DNA from: Phytopythium helicoides
Taxonomy: Eukaryota > Oomycota > Peronosporomycetes > Pythiales > Pythiaceae
Reading direction: 5' to 3'
Assembly (NCBI GenBank): GCA_024867545.1
Contig: JANFNE010000013.1
Span: 682,001 to 746,000, forward strand
Length of the DNA stretch: 64,000 bases
Under the pieces are notes generated by a model that was not told the origin of the DNA, did not search any database, and worked only from the letters and a program-made list of their open reading frames with translations. The translations under genes were made by a program, and so were the position numbers. This document shows positions 30,986-42,324 of the stretch, piece by piece; positions within the stretch are counted from its first letter, which is position 1; each line of letters begins with the position of its first letter.

Positions 30986-32863
30986 ATGATCTGGGCGCCA
31001 CTCTGCGCTGCTGTGAGTTTCTCGTCCTGTGTCGCGACGACTCTGACCACGTACAAGCTGTGGCATGACTGGTACTTCCGCGTCTCGAGCGTCTACTGGC
31101 TGCTGTTGATGCTCTGCGGCTACGCGAGCGTGTTAGCAGCCATGCGGTTGGCGTACTTCGCGTGGCTTTCGACCGTCGTATGCAAAGCTCCGGGCGAGGA
31201 CAACGAGCAACGAGATCTCGACCGACTTGGAATCCACACAAGTTCGCTGAAGCAGAGCTGGCCGATCACGGTCGTGGTGGTGGTGGGCGACACAGCCCTC
31301 TTCGCCATCTTCCTGTGGCTTTTCCAGCTCACTTACCACCTCTCGAGCCTGCTCTCGCAGGGAATGGACGACGGAGAAACCCGCGAGCGACAGAAGATCC
31401 GGCGTGCGGGAATAGGGAGTCACATGGCTATCGCCGCGCTGTTCGCGGCGGAGCTGTCGATTGGGCTCCATTGTGGTGGGCACTCGCCCTCCACGCAAAT
31501 ATTCCTGGTTAGCGTGTATCTGCTGCTCGTGGCGACCAACGCCTACATGGTCGTCTCAGTCGTGTGGATCAAGATCAAAGGACGAAACCTCGATGCCGTC
31601 GATGGAGAACGCGTCGTCGCGCCAATCTATCGCCGCCTCGAGGTCATCTTGTGAGTTGCTTGAGCTTGTCCGCGACGCCATTTGATGAATCTGATCGATC
31701 TTCTGCGTGAACGCAGGCTGTTATATGCGGCTGCGGCGTCGCAATTCCACGTCTTGTCGTTGGCGTTCTACTTTGGCCGAAGGAAGGCTCCGTGGACGTG
31801 GATGGGCCTCAGCATGGTGGCCAACAATGCAACTGGACTGGTGCTTTCCCTCGCAATTAGTTGCAGCCAACCATGTCTCCTGCGATGGTGCGGATGTTTG
31901 CTACTTCCACCGGATTCTCACTCGATGCTGCTTCAAGATACAACGTCTTTTTACCGGCTGCATGAGTTGCGCTCCACCGCCGTTGGCAACAGCACCCGCG
32001 CAGTACCTGTAGTGCCAACAGTGCCGACGATGACAGACGTCGAGCGCCCGGTGTTCGTCTTCACCGACATTGAGTCTTCCAGCGCTCTCTGGGGAGTCGA
32101 CAACGGACGTGTCATGCAGCCCGCAATGGATGTTCACGACTCGCTCATCCGCTCGGTGTTATCCGTGCTAGGTGGCTATGAGATTGCGACGGCAGGCGAC
32201 TCCTTTCATTTGGCGTTCCCTACCATCGAGCGCGCTTTGGTTTTCTGTCTGACAATCCAGCTGCGTCTGTTGGTAGCCAAGTGGCCCAAGAAACTTAGTG
32301 GCCTCGTGCAAGCATCCAAGACTGTCCGATGCAAAACGAAGATCATCTTCCGAGGACTTCGTGTTCGGATGGGTATCCACTGCTATGATCCAGCCGATGG
32401 TCCGCTAGTGCGAAGCATTCACACCGTCACGGGCACAACCACGTACAGCGGGGCAGCTGTCGTGATCACGGAAGCGATCACAGAGCTCGCAGCGGGCGGA
32501 CAGATTCTCATGACGGCACCTATCGCAGCATGGGCACTATCCCATCAAGATCAGATCCCGATCCCGTTCGTCGTGGACGATGCTCCAGTTGGCGATGTTT
32601 GCCTATCTCACTCGGGCTGCTCGTGCAGCAGCTCGCAGTGGGAGCTCTACCAGTTGTTCCCGAAGCGGATTGCTCGGAGGCGAGAACTACTGGCGAGCGG
32701 CGACAATCGAGATTGCCGCCTCCGAGTCGCAAGCTCAACGGAGGCAGCAGCAGCGTGCGGACGGAGGCACTCGATCGAGCGACGCACACAGCCACTGGAC
32801 TCGGTCACCGAGGCCCTCGCGGTGCTCAGCGGGTGTCTTATCGATACTCCCGTCGGCGTGTAG
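30986..32863 (+). CDS. Membrane class III nucleotide cyclase, degenerate (C1-like) catalytic domain
   Basis: Exons 30986-31650 and 31717-32863 (66-base GT-AG intron) give 603 residues. The first 290 contain about six to seven membrane helices (VYWLLLMLCGYASVLAAM, ITVVVVVGDTALFAIFLWLF, IFLVSVYLLLVATNAYMVV). A class III cyclase domain starts near 330: VFVFTDIESSSALW with metal Asp 339, GGYEIATAGDSFHLAF with metal Asp 383, then RVRMGIHCYDP. Cyclic AMP or GMP synthesis would be expected, but the usual substrate Lys is Ala 379 (YEIAT for YEVKT), and the D/N/R positions of DYxGxxVNxAAR are Thr, Val and Ala (TYSGAAVVITEA). Metal ligands kept and base/transition-state residues lost is the pattern of the mammalian C1 half. 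It may need a partner, or act as a pseudo-cyclase. Start choice is the first ATG of the frame. Confidence 0.75.
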
Positions 32864-33430
32864 GCCTGCCGAGGCTGGCACCAGTATTTACAATCCTTAG
32901 ACGTTTGTTGTTGTTGAAGTTCGAGTCAACTGTCCACCCAATGCCGACCGTCCAGCAGCTCAATCCACAACCGAACGACGATGGAGCACATCACGATGAT
33001 AGAGCAAAGGACCGCAACGTAATCGTCGTAATTTCATTGGCTATAAAATTAAATACTTTCTTTTTTCAGCCAATCAGCAAATCGAACGTTTCAGAATTAA
33101 AATTTTTTAATCTTGGCTTGCGTACCTTCCGCCAACACAGCTGCTCGCCTATACAAACTCCAAGTCAACCACGTAACCAAATGTGATCACCCGCCTCTAC
33201 CTGCAACCGTACACCGCCCGCCGTCAAAGCCTCCTTCCACGCCTCCACCAACCGCATCTCTTCTAAAAGGTCTTGTATTTCTAGACTCGATATATGTTGC
33301 ATTTCGTATGGTCTCCCTTTACAAATATATCTATTTCCACAATGCATCGATTATAAGCAGTACACCACCATGAAAAGCTCACCGCGCCGCCACCTCCGCC
33401 CCCACTCCGCAACTCGCCAGCTCGCTCGCC
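32864..33430. other. AT-rich intergenic region, with CCAAT boxes
   Basis: Between the cyclase and the GPI oxygenase-like gene. Opposed ATTGG (about 33038-33042) and CCAAT (about 33070-33074) motifs flank a TATAAAATTAAAT stretch; this is a plausible promoter of the gene at 33431. No other gene seen. Confidence 0.4.
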
Positions 33431-35203
33431 ATGCTGCTCCCTCGCGCGCTGCTGCTCGTGTGCGCGGCCCTGGCGCCCCACGCGCTCGCGGACGCGCCGG
33501 CCGACTATTCGCTGCGCTCGCTCGACTTTTCGCGGCTCTCGGGCGACGCCGGGAACGCGTACAACGCGCAGCTGCTGGCCGCGCTGCAGGCCGACGGCAT
33601 CCTCGCGCTGCGCAACGTGCCGCGCTACGCCGAGCTGCGCGCGCGCTACCTGCAGACGGCGGCCGAGTGCGCCGTGAGCGCGGCCGAGGGCGGCGCCGAG
33701 TTCCTGCTGCACCGGCGGCTGCGCGACGGCACCGAGCGCTTCACCATCAGCATGGAGAGCGGCCGGCGGCTGGGCGACGCCAGCGAGGGCGGAGAAGAGG
33801 TGCTGGCCCACTGCCCCGCGTACCAGGAGGCCTACGAGCAGTTCAGCGCCGTCGTCGAGGCCGCCGTGGCCAACGTGGGCAGCGCGCTGGACGCCACGCA
33901 GCAGTTCAAGGTGGTGCTCGAGGGCGGCGAGCCCGCCATGGTCGCCAGGAAGCTGCTGGAGGAGTCGGTGCACCTCGACCACTTCCACGCGTACGAGGCC
34001 CCGCGGGAGCTGCGCGAGCTCGCAGACGACCAGGACGTGACCAGCGACCTGTCGCTCGAGATGCACACGGATAACGGGCTCATGATCGCCATGAGCGCGC
34101 CAGAGTACTTTGACGTCGCGCCGTCGGGCCAGGTCACGGCCAAGGACACGCGCAGCGAGGACGCGGGGCTGCTCATCCAGACGGCCGACGGAGAGATCGT
34201 GGCCCCGCTGCTGCGTGCCGACGAGCTCGTGCTCATGCTCGGCTCGGGCATCAACCAGTGGATCCAGACCAGTCCGCCGCTGCGCCCCGTGCTCCACGGC
34301 ATGCGGTACCCTCGAGGGCTCAGCTACGCGGACGGCAGCGAGGCTGACGAGCACCACAAGCTGCTGCGCGCCTGGTTCGGCAAAATGGTGCTGCTCGAGT
34401 CCTTCCAGGTCATGGCCAACACGGGCATGACGTACGGCGAGTACGCCAACCAGACCACGCGCTACCTGCTCGAGAAGGAGGACGCCGGCGAGCAGTTCGC
34501 GGCGGTCGCGTGCCCGCCCCACCGCCAGCTCGTGGCCTCGGACAGCAGCTGCTCGCTCAAGACGTGCACGGCCAAGAGCTCGGCCGCCGCAAGCGCGCTG
34601 ACTTACTCGTGCCAGGTGACGTGCAACCACGACTCGACCGACGACGCCGCGCTGTGCGATAAGTACTGCGACTGCGAGGACGCCACCGAGACGGGCACGA
34701 CCTGCTGGATGCTCTGCGTTGCCAACCTCGACACGGACGTGTGCCCCGGCACGCAGCAGTGCAACAACGCGTACACCGAGGACACGCTGGCAATGGAGTG
34801 CGTCGGCGGCACGGTCGCCCCCAGCACCACCTCCGCTCCGACCAGCACCACCTCTGCTCCCACCAGCACCACCAAAAGCCCGGCATTGAGTAGCAGTGGC
34901 AACACGAGCGCCAGCGCTGGTACGTCGAGCAGCTCCACCCCAACGCCGACGACGTCTTCGCCCGCCACGACTGCGCCAGTTACTACCTCCGCGTCGTCCG
35001 GAAGCTCGTCGGGTGCTGCAGCCGACACGAACACTGACGTGGGCGACGCGAGCTCCGCCTCCGAGTCCGCGTCGTCTTCGGGCTCCGACAGCGCGTCGGA
35101 TAGCTCTTCCTCCTCTTCCTCCTCGTCGTCATCTGCCGCGGTGGTTTCCGCTGCCGGCACCGTCGCGGCGCTCGCCGTCGCCGCCTTGGCTGCGCTGGTT
35201 TAG
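33431..35203 (+). CDS. Secreted GPI-anchored 2-oxoglutarate/Fe(II) oxygenase-like mucin, paralogue 2
   Basis: Single exon, 590 residues, same domain order as the gene at 13169-15232 but with a shorter Ser/Thr tail. Signal peptide MLLPRALLLVCAALAPHALA. The oxygenase-like part keeps LQADGILALRNVP, iron ligands H212-T-D214 (LEMHTDNGLM), H289 (RPVLHGMRYP) and R313 in LRAWFGKM. Cys-rich module CSLKTC to CWMLCVANLD, then TTSAPTS repeats, a Ser-rich acidic stretch and a Val/Ala hydrophobic end for GPI attachment. The first 300 codons are very GC-rich, with C or G at nearly every third position, more so than the neighbours. Extracellular or cell-wall-attached location is inferred; substrate unknown. 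Confidence 0.75.
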   Translation: MLLPRALLLVCAALAPHALADAPADYSLRSLDFSRLSGDAGNAYNAQLLAALQADGILALRNVPRYAELRARYLQTAAECAVSAAEGGAEFLLHRRLRDGTERFTISMESGRRLGDASEGGEEVLAHCPAYQEAYEQFSAVVEAAVANVGSALDATQQFKVVLEGGEPAMVARKLLEESVHLDHFHAYEAPRELRELADDQDVTSDLSLEMHTDNGLMIAMSAPEYFDVAPSGQVTAKDTRSEDAGLLIQTADGEIVAPLLRADELVLMLGSGINQWIQTSPPLRPVLHGMRYPRGLSYADGSEADEHHKLLRAWFGKMVLLESFQVMANTGMTYGEYANQTTRYLLEKEDAGEQFAAVACPPHRQLVASDSSCSLKTCTAKSSAAASALTYSCQVTCNHDSTDDAALCDKYCDCEDATETGTTCWMLCVANLDTDVCPGTQQCNNAYTEDTLAMECVGGTVAPSTTSAPTSTTSAPTSTTKSPALSSSGNTSASAGTSSSSTPTPTTSSPATTAPVTTSASSGSSSGAAADTNTDVGDASSASESASSSGSDSASDSSSSSSSSSSSAAVVSAAGTVAALAVAALAALV

Positions 35204-35345
35204 AGTCCTTCTCCCCACGAACCTCGCCATTCACAGGGCGCTGTGTTGCCCTGTACTCGTCCATGTTTGCCTGTGCGCTTCGTACCAAATACAAAAGCTC
35301 GTTCGTTCCTCCGTTTGTGCAAGAGCTCGTGTCATTCCGCTCCAT

Positions 35346-35848
35346 CTACGCCGACGTGACGTTCTCCCACGTGTTGGGCTCGTACAGTCCGATCATGACG
35401 CCGTCCGGCGATCGCAGCGCCGCCACCTGCGCTCCACCACGCCGTGCATGAGCTCGAGCCACGCTGGCCACCCATTATCGGATTGATTGATACCTTGCCG
35501 TGCGCCGGGTACTTGATGGGTCCGTCCATGGTGGCGCCGAGCATGAGCAGCCTGGGCACGGCGTCGCTGAGGTCCTGGATGTCGAAGCTGAGGAAGGGCG
35601 AGTAGCCGCTGCTGCACGCGGCCTCGCTGCCGCCAGACACGATGTGAGACCGAGTCGAGACCGCCAACTGACGCGGGGCGAGCGCACTTTTGCGCCTGCT
35701 TGATGCACAGCGAGACGCCCGCGCGCGTGTCGAACTCGGCGAACGAGTCGGACGAGCGCAGCAGCGGGAGCCCCAGCCCCTCGCGGTAGAACTGCGTCGA
35801 GCGAGCCACGTCGCGGCTCAGCACCAGCACCTGCCGCAGCCGCAGCAT
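35346..35848 (-). CDS. VOC (glyoxalase/bleomycin-resistance fold) protein
   Basis: Three exons, 35848-35688, 35626-35494 and 35426-35346, give 124 residues; introns of 61 and 67 bases are GT-AG and in phase. The protein reads as one classic VOC domain: VLVLSRDVARSTQFYREGLG at the start, FAEFDTRAGVSLCI as the second strand pair, a second beta-alpha half with FLSFDIQDLSDAVPRLLMLG, and the ending VAALRSPDGVMIGLYEP. VOC proteins bind a metal between paired half domains and include glyoxalase I, dioxygenases and epimerases; at one domain length it would dimerise. The exact reaction cannot be told. It is convergent with the oxygenase-like gene, whose stop is only 142 bases away. Confidence 0.8.
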
Positions 35849-36184
35849 CTCGGCCGGTCGCTGGATGCTGCTACTGATTTAGTGGTGCCCAACAAAAGCT
35901 CATGACCTGCGAGCGGTCGTCTCTGCATGACACGCTGGTTCCTCATTAGCATGGAGTGCCAGGAGCCTAGCAAGGGGCCGAGCGTCATGGAGATTGTCTT
36001 GGCGGCTCGAAGATGCTGCTGGATTCCTCGATCGCGTAGAAGAGCTCATTGGAGTCTTGCATCTTCGCTCTGCCGCTTGCGAATGCAACACAAGTGTCGA
36101 GTCCTGGCTGCTCGCATGAACGATAGAGGCCGGAGGATGGAGCTCATCTGACTTTGAATTCATTTCGCAAGTGAAAAGGGAGGG
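35849..36184. other. Intergenic
   Basis: Upstream of the VOC gene. No gene or motif recognised. Confidence 0.4.
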
Positions 36185-36322
36185 ATGTCACGAAAGTTTG
36201 AGGACCTCAACTTGCACTCTCGGCAAGGGCGAGCTATTCGTAGTCCAAGCGTTCCTCTCTCAGTCGTGAATTTGCAAGATGGAGACGACAGAGATGAGGA
36301 CGATGAGGACCCGCCGAGCTAG
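36185..36322 (+). other. Small coding-like ORF of 45 codons
   Basis: ATG 36185 to TAG 36322. It reads MSRKFEDLNLHSRQGRAI, then a Pro/Val stretch and an acidic end (DGDDRDEDDEDPPS). Composition is protein-like, but there is no family match. It could be the last exon or relic of a larger gene. Confidence 0.3.
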
Positions 36323-36553
36323 TCGTGGGAGGAAACAAACGGGTAGCCTTCATAGCCAATTTCCTAGCGAGCTAGTATGAGCACCGCGTAGGGAAATAAA
36401 CGGTTAGTGGTGCCAGGCAGGACATGTGGTGGACTTTAGCTCATGCGAGAATCAAGAATCCGGTCTATTTGGGAATGAACGATTGCCGTGACTACTCAAC
36501 GATGCTCTCCCAAGACGGACTTGTGAAGCTCTTGTTGATCAATCCAAGGAATT

Positions 36554-38636
36554 TTAACGCACGATGAAGTGGACGCGGCGGCGGACACGCTCGGCTGCAA
36601 AAGAAAAGATGAGGGACAGCACGTCCTGATCAAATGCGAATGCTGGAGACAAAATGCTGAGGAATGCCAGCTTGGAGCGCAGCGGGAAAGGGCTCAGCAG
36701 TCAGCGGTAGCGGCGCGAAATCATGGCGCTTCAAGAGTGGCATGTATTTTTTGTACAGGTAATGGGGCATTTTAAGCACAACGCACTCGAGTCTTCTGTT
36801 CACGCCCAGCATTGGGTCGAAGGAGTCCAGAGCGCACGTTTCTCCGTAGAATCTCCTCCATGCTCGGTAAGTGAACAGCTTGAGGTGGCGTGTGAATATT
36901 GACGCTGGATCCGACAACTCCATCAATATTTCCAGTGGATTCGTGAACGGACAACAAAGCTCTGAAAGCTGCATGTTGTTGTCGTGGATCGCTAGCAGAA
37001 ACTCCGAGGCGTCGATATTCATGTTATCGAGGCGAAGCACATTGAGGTTCGGGCAACACTGAAACAAGCGATGAATAGAGATTGTCTGCCTGCGAATGGG
37101 AACGAATCCGAAGCTAGTGAGTTTTGGGCCGACAAGTTCCAGGATTCGATACAGAGGTTCGTTTCCATCGCTTGGATGGATTCCAATCAAATCGAGGTTT
37201 GTTATCCCTGGAGTTGAAGAGGATAATATCCTGTGTCCAAAATCATCGTCAAGCGGAAGCAATTGGTCTCGTCGTACAGTACATACACCAAAGCCAGGGA
37301 CCAGTACCATCGCATCAAGAGTATCTTCGAGGATTCGAACACCGTCAACGTCAGTCTGCAAGACCCACATCTGCCTATTCTCGGTTGCAGCCATCGGCTC
37401 GATTATAACCTCTGTCCCGCTCATCAACCTCATTCGACGTTGACTAACCGAAGTCAAGCGATTTGTAGTATCATTGACCGAAACGTCTTGGTGACGAAAT
37501 ACTTGATAAGCCGGGTTAGACGAGGCTAGAACGGCTGCAAAAGCTTCAGCTCCAAGCGTGTTGAGCTCGTGCCCAGCAAGAGAGACTGCGGAAATGCTTG
37601 AGTGTGCTGACGCTTGTCTGGTGAAAAACGCGTAGGCAATGTACTCCCAATATTTTGGATTGTATCTTTGGATTTCTGGTGGCATTGTGATCTTTGCGAA
37701 TGCGAGTGTTTCAGGCAGAATGGATGAAAATCGTCCCAATGATTCCAAGAAACGAATATCGTCGAAGTTCGGAGTCAATGTGTTGATGGTGGGGAGGCTA
37801 TTTTCATGGCAAAACACTCGTTGGTACATCTCTCCGATGATTTGCATATCGACCGCATGGAAATCAACATAGGGGAACAGTGCAAATCTAAGGTCAATTT
37901 CGTCAACCAGTAACTGCCGCTCACCCCCAAAAATATCTCCCATGATGCCGGCATCAGAAGCACTCATCGTACTATTTTCGAAACGAAGAGGTTGTAAAGA
38001 GAAGCAACACGGAATGACTGCCTGATCATCGGTGTATCTTGACAAAGAGACCTTAAAGCGCCACCCATTATACTTTGCTCGGAGTTCCATAAGCTCCCTT
38101 TGGAAGAGCACAAGAGTGCTTTCAGCGGAGATATTTTTCAGAGCCAGGTTGATGAAAATCGGGATGTCCAGGGGGATCAGTGGACCACCCTGCTGAATGC
38201 TGATTGCAGCTATTGTTCTTGCTGTCGCGGCAAACTTCGCGCTTGGCCTATCTAGATTTGAAAATAGTGCAACCACATCCATGACCTTCCAACCGGCGTC
38301 GATCTCCGCCACGTTGAGACCGAAACCCAGCGGTAGGAGGCGTTTGTCGCATAGCTTGAGTCTTTTGGCATTTTGGAGTTCGCAGTAGTGGATCAATACG
38401 TGTTCGAAGGCTTCAGCGTTCACGTGCGCCACCATCGCCACCAGCACGATGGCCTCTCGGATTTCTTGTGGATCGAATTGCTGAGAGAATCGAACGAAGA
38501 CGAGCTTGTTATAGCGACTAGAGAGTATGGAGTGGTTCGGGTACATTTTCGTCGGATTCTTGGAGCGAGACTTGATGTCCACGAGTCCGCGCAGCGGCGC
38601 CATCCACAGTCTCATGAAGCCCCAGCGAGACTCCAT
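36554..38636 (-). pseudogene. Cluster B member 1: family gene with a frameshift near the 3' end
   Basis: From ATG 38636 (MESRWGFMRLWMAPLRGLV) one frame runs for 668 codons and contains every family landmark: AIVLVAMVAHVNAEAFEHVL, WEYIAYAFFTRQASAHSSIS, MVLPGFGVCTV-like VLVPGFGVCTV and FQCCPNLNVLRL. It then misreads the tail and stops at 36630. Shifting one base inside the GGGAAAGGG (plus strand, 36684-36692) restores the normal end (KLAFLSIL, then QDVLSLIFSFAAERVRRRV), stopping at 36554. Either a 1-base homopolymer insertion disabled the last 45 residues or the assembly has an error. Otherwise this is a well-kept copy, closest to member 4 of cluster A although 25 kb away. Confidence 0.75.
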
Positions 38637-39510
38637 GTTCGCTTACTTTGGAGAATGGAACTTTGGAGAATGGAAAGAAGCTATCAGGTGGGAAAAACAT
38701 GCGTCAGTACAGTATTCCAAAATTTTATGATGAATCGGTGATTATTGGTTGATCTACTGTAGGTGCTCCGAGCGATCCTGAGGAAGCAAAACGTTAGCGA
38801 GAGCACGGAGCTATTAGTGTAACACTTGCCAGAGAAGTACTCAACTATTTCACCTTCGATACCCGAAAATTCCACATAGTTTACCACGAAGCGATGACGA
38901 GGATTGATACCGATGATCAGTATTAAGAGATCGAGGCAATTTGCACGACATCACTGCGACGGCAGCAGCGATCCGCCGCGAAATCGAATATCGCTCGGAT
39001 GAGATCAATCGCATGCAGAAGTTGGGGGCGTCGGTTGCTAGACACGCAAAAGTAGATGACACTTGATAAGGAGGTGGAATTCCCAGACTGGTCAATGTCA
39101 TACCACCAACCAGAAAAACAATCTCACATTGAAGCAGGCGACATGTAGTAGACTCTCGTTTGCTTGCGAACACACACATGCATCCGCACGAGTACATGAC
39201 AAGCTTCGATTGCATCTCGAAGACTGCACCTACATTGCCGCAGAACTTATATGCTATCATGAACGTACCGCATCTCCAATTACAGCCTACATTCTCATAG
39301 CCTATTACGTCGCGAAGATTCAATTACGGGAAGGATGAACGAAACCTACTTTAGCATCTTCTTCAGCACCTTCAGACATGCCAACTCCAACGTAGTTCTC
39401 TCAAAGCGATTGTTAGTTAGGACAATCCATAAATGATTTACCAACACCATTAATAAATGGCTTCCATGCGGGCATTAAATTGAACTAGATATATTGATTG
39501 CTCTCACAAG
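38637..39510. other. Intergenic with a coding-like segment
   Basis: Plus 38912-39064 is open and helical (NLHDITATAAAIRREIEYRS, then MQKLGASVARHAKV before TGA) but has no start; it may be a terminal exon or relic. The rest shows no gene. Confidence 0.3.
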
Positions 39511-41710
39511 TCATTGCCAGTTGAAGTGCGAGGTATGCCACTTTCCAACGCTAACGTGGCGGCAACGGTGGTCAGAGGCAAAGTCGAAAACCGATTGCAC
39601 GAGAGATTGCTCTAGCGACAGCCATGACACTTTTCTCAACACGCTCAAAAACGCAAGGCGGTTGGAAAGTGGAAGTGGTGCTTGGATGACTGGAAGAGGT
39701 GTGTTGTGATGTCGATCGGTAGTCTTTGACGCCATGCCAAACACGTTACTTGGAACATTGATATGAACGTACTCCAATGTGCGGTTTCGCTCGAGCATCT
39801 CAACAATTGCGAGGAACTGCTGCTGTTGCGGTGCAGCCCAATGAGTTGGAAAATAAAAAATGATGCGCTTCAGATTTTGAGCGAGCCTCGACCCGCTGTC
39901 GGACAACGCCGATGCCAAGACGCCTAGATCATCGAATCGGCAATCAATCACAGCGATGCGGAGATTATGCTCTTGATATGTCTCAACGAATGAAGACGCT
40001 GACATCGTGTATCCTGATACGATGAGTGTTTCCAAGTTCGGGCAAAACTGCAGTGACCTCGAGAGGTATTCAGGAGTGTCACCAGTAAACTCAAGCGAGA
40101 GATGCGTTAAAGGACTGCCAACATTGCGTAGCAGGGTATGGAGACCAGCAGTAACGCCTGGAGTCCAGTGTCCCTCTGCAAAGTGCAGGTTCAGCGTGTC
40201 AACCTTTCTCCCAATTGGTTGGCATGATCCATCAACTGGGACTAACATTGCTCGATCAACAGTGCAGATGCCATGACCTGGAACCACTACCAGGGACTTG
40301 TCAGCGCTTAGATTCGAGTTCTCGGCCGCATCACTGTCATTGGCGTTACCATCAACGACACTGACGCCATAAACATCATTCTCTAATTTCCATCGCGCGG
40401 CTTGAGGAGGAGTCTCGATTTCGAGGTGTCTGGGACGATGAATGACAGGGGTTCCCTTTTGAAGCATATAACCGCTCTTGATGATCCAGGTGTGGTCACT
40501 CTCACTTGGGAAGAAGTTGACAATATCGTTCGTTGACAAAGCTTCGGCAAAGCCCACTACGTCCGACTCGGTCAAGACGATGTCGTGCAGACTCACATTC
40601 GTGATGGATGAGTTTGTCTCTGCATATTTGGAAAATAATGAATGGCCGAGCAGGCTCCAAACTTTCAATCTGGAAAAGTCAGCCATGTCCTCCTGCTCGA
40701 ACCTCAGGATCACCGTATCGGTCGATTGTGTCTGTGAGAGAGCATAGCAGAGGTTTTGAATTTGGGAAATCGACGCATGCTCACAGTGCAAATAGACGCT
40801 CTGTAGCGCAGCTCGACTAGCACTGTTGGGGAAGTTGATTCCAAGCACGCGATTATACATATCCCGAGTATGCGCGTAGCTTCCTCAACATCGTCATCAA
40901 CAAACGCTGCGTGGGTCGTGAGTCGAAGTGCGGCACCCTTTCCGCGCTCCACAAAGCAACCTGCCATTTCCGCTCGTTCGGGGGTAAAGATCTCTCCAGC
41001 AATGTCAATTTCGATCTGGTTCCAACACGAGCGAGCACTCTGGGATCGAAAGCGTTCCATCTTCGAGGGTTTCATGGCCACCAGAGCCTTTGGAATGATG
41101 TCCAACACTGATTGGAATGCGCCACCCTCTATGCTTCGTTTGTACAGCCTCAAGCTTTGCCCACACGTTCTGCACGTGCGGTGCAGCTCCATCGGCCCTC
41201 CCATCAATCGTGAGCCCCAGCAAAACGTCCAACGGCTGCTGCCTGCTGTCCCCCATGCCAGCAATCTTCACGGCTGTCTTGACAAAACGAGAGCTTGGTG
41301 GTGTGTCCAGCACGGCCAGGAAGCTCAGCAGCAAGCCGCACGCCGCCTCGAAGTCCTCAATGTTCTCTTCGCCCACAATCGAAACAGTGAACTTGGACGT
41401 CGCCGTCTCGTTCATTCCGTCCGTCTCGAGCTCCGCCGCCTCGTCAATCCCGCAGTATTTCTCCAGCACGTGCTGCCACGCGCGCAGGTCCACGCGCGCC
41501 ACCATCGCCAGCAGCGCGAGCGCGTGGCGAACGTCGCGCAGCTGGTCGGCCGAGAGCGCGCTCCCGCGGTCGAAAAGCGACAGTTGGAGGCCGCGAAAGC
41601 GCACGCGAGGCAGCGACGGCACTCGCTCGAGCTCCACGTGCAGTTTGCCGCGCACCTGGAGCGCACCACGGCCGCAGGAAGCGCCACTGCACGCCCAGCG
41701 CCTCGCCCAT
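39511..41710 (-). pseudogene. Cluster B member 2: family gene with three frameshifts
   Basis: Family similarity is continuous from ATG 41710 (GVQWRFLRPWCAP) to the stop at 39511 but needs three frame changes. The first comes right after RPWCAP near 41660, into RGKLHVELERV and HALALLAMVARVDLRAWQHV. The second follows LVLEPDRN near 41005, into IEIDIAGEIFTPERA. The third is near 40860, into RVLGINFPNSASRAALQ. The C-terminal half, 449 codons, is then undisturbed: VVPGHGICTV, LQFCPNLETLIVSG, SLEQSLVQSVFDFASDHRCR. Three shifts in different places make an assembly artefact unlikely for all of them, so I call a pseudogene whose distal half could still be translated. Confidence 0.75.
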
Positions 41711-42324
41711 GTTGATCGCTCGTGGCGGAATGATAGGCATGAGAGAACCCATAATTGGTTTGGATGCTGAAGGACGTCGAGCGAGCGATCGTCTCTGGCA
41801 TTCGAGCAGCACACGTGAGCTGTGGATGAAGAGGGGAGTTCATTTTGAAGAGCGAAAGTCACTTCGAGCTTTAGCACAAGCACACTAAGTGGTGAGGCTG
41901 CAACTGCGAGAAGGTTTTGCTTCGCATGGAGGGTATTCGTCAACGATTTCCATGAGGACTGCTCCGGAGAAGTACCATGACCAATAGATCAGAAACGACG
42001 GTAATGGATCTATGGTTTGTTTATTACGTTGATGGGAACGAGATGTTCCTCTCGCTTTCAAATGGAGCTCGCGCTGAGTCAGTGGAAGGGCATGCCCGTT
42101 TGACTTCGGCTTGATGTCATACCACACAAAATGCTTCAACACGGTGCTTGAATTTCACCGCTCTTGACTGCTGTGATTCGAAGAAATCATTCTTCTTGCG
42201 CTTCGGGTGCGCTGATGAAAAAATCCTGCATTGTTGAACATTGCAAAGCTAAGGGTCGCGACCACAACTTTCGAGTACGGATACCTTTGAAGAAAGAGGG
42301 TGATTGTTGGAGCTGGGAACTCTT
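41711..42324. other. Intergenic between cluster B members 2 and 3
   Basis: A minus frame at 41885-42142 holds a hydrophobic piece (LPSFLIYWSWYFSGAVLM) but is isolated. No supported gene. Confidence 0.35.

Noticed and set aside
33281..34630. 449-codon minus-strand ORF opposite the second oxygenase-like gene
   Set aside because: GC-driven antisense frame, Arg/Ala/His-rich, lies on a gene with signal peptide and conserved triad.
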